In this document: positions 4,931 through 6,284 of the stretch, piece by piece
Layout of the letters: each line of letters starts with the position of its first letter
Position numbering within the stretch: position 1 is the first letter of the stretch
From: Nitrospiraceae bacterium
Lineage (GTDB): Bacteria > Nitrospirota > Thermodesulfovibrionia > Thermodesulfovibrionales > UBA9159
Direction of reading: 5' to 3'
Assembly: GCA_003453735.1 (NCBI GenBank)
Contig: DMNE01000001.1
Span: 1 to 6,284 of the forward strand
DNA: 6,284 bases
Notes under the pieces: generated by a model
The model's input: only the letters and a program-made list of their open reading frames with translations
Told to the model about the DNA's origin: nothing
Databases searched by the model: none
Made by a program: the position numbers and the translations under genes

Positions 4931-4979
4931 CGCAGTATGGAGGCTTGAAGAACTCCTGATGCATTACGGAGTCGTGTAG
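4908..4979 (+). CDS. Possible 23-codon ORF overlapping the end of the SLOG gene
   Basis: ATG at 4908 is preceded by AAAGGAG (4892-4898) with nine bases between. It encodes MDHEEFLDAVWRLEELLMHY followed by GVV and a TAG stop. The peptide would be an acidic amphipathic helix. It overlaps the upstream gene by 23 bases in another frame. It could be a translationally coupled small protein or the front of a gene truncated by the trmO side. No family is recognised. Confidence 0.3.
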   Translation: MDHEEFLDAVWRLEELLMHYGVV

Positions 4980-5092
4980 GCAACTGCGGGAAAGATTACG
5001 AATATTTTGTCTGTATTTTTATTTGTGGGGTCGAATTTCTTTGGAACGGTTTGTCGTGTTTTTTCACTGGCATCTAAACCTTTCATTAGCTT

Positions 5093-5563
5093 TTACCTTA
5101 CTACCTTATCTATTTTCTTGGATAGCCAACCGATGGTCTTAGTTTTCCTGATATCAAATGCTGGAACATATGGCTTTATATCCAGCAGGGGAGTTCCATC
5201 CAAGATGTCCACATCTTCAATTGGAGTGCACAACCTTCTACCCTGCGAAGCCTGACAACCGATATGCCTATGGGACTTGGACGTTTTTGGCGCCCTTGTA
5301 GAGAAGACTCCACGAAGACTCTCGTGCAGGAATGGCTCGACCTCCAATGAGTAGCCCTTAGAGCGATGAAAATGACAAATCAAAACGATATGTGAAAATC
5401 CCTCAAGGTCATTCAGCCCCTTTGCATATTTCTTCTTTATCTCAATAGTTCCCTGGATTCCTTTTGCTCCAGTTGGCTGGAGAGGCATACCCTTGATGTC
5501 TCTATAGGGAGAGTGAATTATTCCTATCGGGTTGCATCTTATCTCTTTGGGAATCCTGCTCAT
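5093..5563 (-). CDS. trmO: TrmO, tRNA t6A37 N6-methyltransferase, with two compensating frameshifts
   Basis: TrmO (YaeB/TsaA family) uses S-adenosylmethionine to methylate N6-threonylcarbamoyladenosine at position 37 of ANN-decoding tRNAs. The N-terminal half is typical: NPIGIIHSPY (11-20), GMPLQPTG, GLNDLEGFSHIVL (49-61), EPFL and GVFSTRAPK (85-93). The C-terminal half is also typical: EDVDILDGTPLLDIKPYVPAFD (116-137). Residues 94-114 match nothing in this frame. The +1 frame of the same DNA reads KRPSPIGISVVRL, then RRVEGCALQ, exactly the missing conserved block. One extra T in the run at 5284-5288 and one missing T near 5221-5222 explain this. The 156-aa length is normal for the short form. 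The ATG at 5563 has no Shine-Dalgarno sequence. Either this gene makes a damaged enzyme or the assembly has two homopolymer errors. Confidence 0.85.
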   Translation of the reverse strand: MSRIPKEIRCNPIGIIHSPYRDIKGMPLQPTGAKGIQGTIEIKKKYAKGLNDLEGFSHIVLICHFHRSKGYSLEVEPFLHESLRGVFSTRAPKTSKSHRHIGCQASQGRRLCTPIEDVDILDGTPLLDIKPYVPAFDIRKTKTIGWLSKKIDKVVR

Positions 5564-5750
5564 ATGGTTGTATTTTACTACAATAGGTGTGAGATGAATC
5601 CTTTTATACCATTAATTTATAGGCAAGAAAAGAGGGGGTACTACCTATCTATGGAGTGTGCAAGACCGAGAGCACGGAGAAAAATTATGACCTCAGCCTA
5701 ACAGGTTAATCACGAAACAATTGCAAATAATTAATTAAGAAAGATTAATG

Positions 5751-5778
5751 CTTCCTGATGTAAAAATGGTGATATAAT
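5751..5778 (+). promoter_or_regulatory. Predicted promoter abutting the 5787 start codon
   Basis: A perfect TATAAT (5773-5778) ends eight bases before the ATG. The matching -35 (CTTCCT, 5751-5756, 16-base spacer) is weak. The upstream 5700-5750 is strongly AT-rich, which could act as an UP element. The predicted transcript would begin within a few bases of the start codon. Confidence 0.45.
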
Positions 5779-5786
5779 AAACTCAA

Positions 5787-5927
5787 ATGATAGGCAGCAG
5801 AAATAAGAGTTACGAAGTAACCAAGGAAGGCAGGATTGTCATTTACCCATCACTTCGTGAGACTAAGCAAAAGGGTACGCTCAGGCGTATTCTCAAACGG
5901 TTGATACACATAAAGAAGGGCCATTAA
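5787..5927 (+). CDS. 46-aa basic protein, probably leaderless, unknown family
   Basis: The product is short and highly basic: MIGSRNKSYEVTKEGRIVIY (1-20), PSLRETKQKG (21-30), then the cationic helix TLRRILKRLIHIKKGH (31-46). The first half suggests a small beta hairpin and the second an amphipathic helix that could bind nucleic acid or membrane; this is inference. There is no Shine-Dalgarno sequence, and TATAAT ends eight bases before the ATG, so a leaderless message is likely. The final codons KKGH and the stop lie within the intrinsic terminator at 5912-5938, so the gene and its terminator are fused. A promoter, open frame and terminator in tight succession argue for a genuine small gene or an sRNA gene of about 155 nt. 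I recognise no family. Confidence 0.55.
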   Translation: MIGSRNKSYEVTKEGRIVIYPSLRETKQKGTLRRILKRLIHIKKGH

Positions 5928-5938
5928 AGCCCTTCTTT
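5912..5938 (+). terminator. Strong intrinsic terminator overlapping the end of the 46-aa gene
   Basis: AAAGAAGGGC (5912-5921) pairs perfectly with GCCCTTCTTT (5929-5938) around the loop CATTAAA, followed by GGTTTTG. The stop codon of the 46-aa gene (5925-5927) is in the loop. The A-rich opposite arm lets it work on the minus strand too. Confidence 0.85.
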
Positions 5939-5981
5939 GGTTTTGAGCTTTGATAACCTTTACATAAACCTAGTATAAGGA

Positions 5982-6016
5982 AGGAAAGTCACCATCGAAA
6001 GGGTTGTGACTTTCTT
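5982..6016. other. Inverted repeat with perfect 9-bp core
   Basis: GAAAGTCAC (5984-5992) pairs with GTGACTTTC (6006-6014) around a 13-base loop; two more pairs extend the stem. No U-run follows on either strand. It lies between the end of the minus-strand gene at 6131 and the terminator at 5938, so it may stabilise or process the 3' end of that transcript. Otherwise 5939-6130 holds no supported gene. Confidence 0.5.
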
Positions 6017-6130
6017 GCACCACGAAGTCAACTGTGCTACGTCCTTTTGTCTCAGACAAACAATCGTCTCATCCCTGACCGATTTGATAACCCACCATCT
6101 CGCGTATCCAAAGCTTACAAGATAGTAATG

Positions 6131-6284
6131 TTATTTTGGCACTATAATTTCTTCATATCCCTTACCAACTTCAGCCATTAAACGGATGCGTTCTGGTTTC
6201 ATGCGAATAACAACATATTTGGGTTCAGCTGGATCTTTAATATAGTTTTTTAGAATTGGAACAGCTTCATACAGTTTCAACTTG
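6131..6284 (-). CDS. C-terminal 50 residues of an unidentified protein, cut by the window edge
   Basis: The minus-strand frame enters at the right edge and ends at TAA (6131-6133). Visible residues include KLKLYEAVPILKNYIKDP, then PKYVVIRMKPERIRLMAE and EVGKGYEEIIVPK. The composition and codon phase look like a real gene. A strand of the V-V-I-R-M-x-P-E-R-I type followed by a short tail is seen at the end of pyridoxamine-5'-phosphate-oxidase-like flavin proteins, and that is my only, weak, suggestion. No catalytic residue can be judged from this fragment. After the stop the same frame stays open for about 56 more codons to 5959 or so, which I consider chance. Confidence 0.6.
   Translation of the reverse strand, partial: KLKLYEAVPILKNYIKDPAEPKYVVIRMKPERIRLMAEVGKGYEEIIVPK

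Noticed and set aside
4973..5085. Minus-strand 40-codon frame after the trmO stop (MKGLDASEKTR...)
   Set aside because: Only weak RBS and no similarity; too short to support.
5007..5255. Plus-strand frame opposite trmO
   Set aside because: Shadow of the minus-strand gene; no RBS and no family features.
5959..6130. Frame continuing past the TAA of the right-edge gene for about 56 codons
   Set aside because: An open run of this length is not rare by chance, there is no recoding signal at the TAA, and the composition differs from the preceding protein.
1..6284. CRISPR array, rRNA or tRNA genes
   Set aside because: No regularly spaced repeats and no recognisable tRNA or rRNA segments on either strand.

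Overview
The window looks like an accessory, low-density stretch of a bacterial chromosome. Small intact genes are separated by wide gaps, and several gaps hold gene wreckage. Most genes have strong AGGAGG-type ribosome binding sites. A secreted nuclease-like protein, a PaaI-type thioesterase, TrmO and several small uncharacterised proteins suggest a Gram-negative environmental bacterium. A Desulfobacterota- or Nitrospirota-like lineage would fit, but this is an impression and no taxonomic marker is present.

Layout. Positions 1-322 have no convincing protein but fold, on the minus strand, into a series of hairpins. I interpret this as a candidate OMEGA (HEARO-type) guide RNA of an IscB/IsrB element whose protein would lie beyond the left edge. 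Directly against its presumed 5' end is the C-terminal remnant of a GNAT-like acetyltransferase (about 328-492), as if the element had inserted there. Then come a 68-aa membrane protein (583-789), a PaaI/hotdog thioesterase (1059-1469), and a 103-aa membrane protein (1658-1969) with a promoter almost touching its start codon. An unrecognised ORF (2204-2428) overlaps a 75-aa protein (2412-2639) that resembles a histidine-kinase dimerisation hairpin without its histidine. A shattered CBS domain (2702-2846) precedes a coiled-coil, lysine-tailed protein (2935-3363). A frameshifted N-terminal piece of an IS110-family transposase follows (3500-3797).

The right half has a secreted HKD phospholipase D-family protein (minus, 3814-4365) divergent from a SLOG-fold putative molybdenum carrier (4451-4930). 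Next is TrmO, the tRNA t6A37 methyltransferase (minus, 5093-5563), whose reading frame carries two compensating frameshifts across the conserved RPNPIG region. A 46-aa basic protein follows (5787-5927); it is probably leaderless and its last codons form one arm of an intrinsic terminator. The window closes with the C-terminal 50 residues of an unidentified gene on the minus strand (6131-6284).

The genes do not form one pathway. The main points of interest are the candidate OMEGA RNA with its interrupted flank, the doubly frameshifted trmO, the histidine-less kinase-like mini-protein, the small leaderless gene, and the number of relics that ordinary ORF calling would miss.
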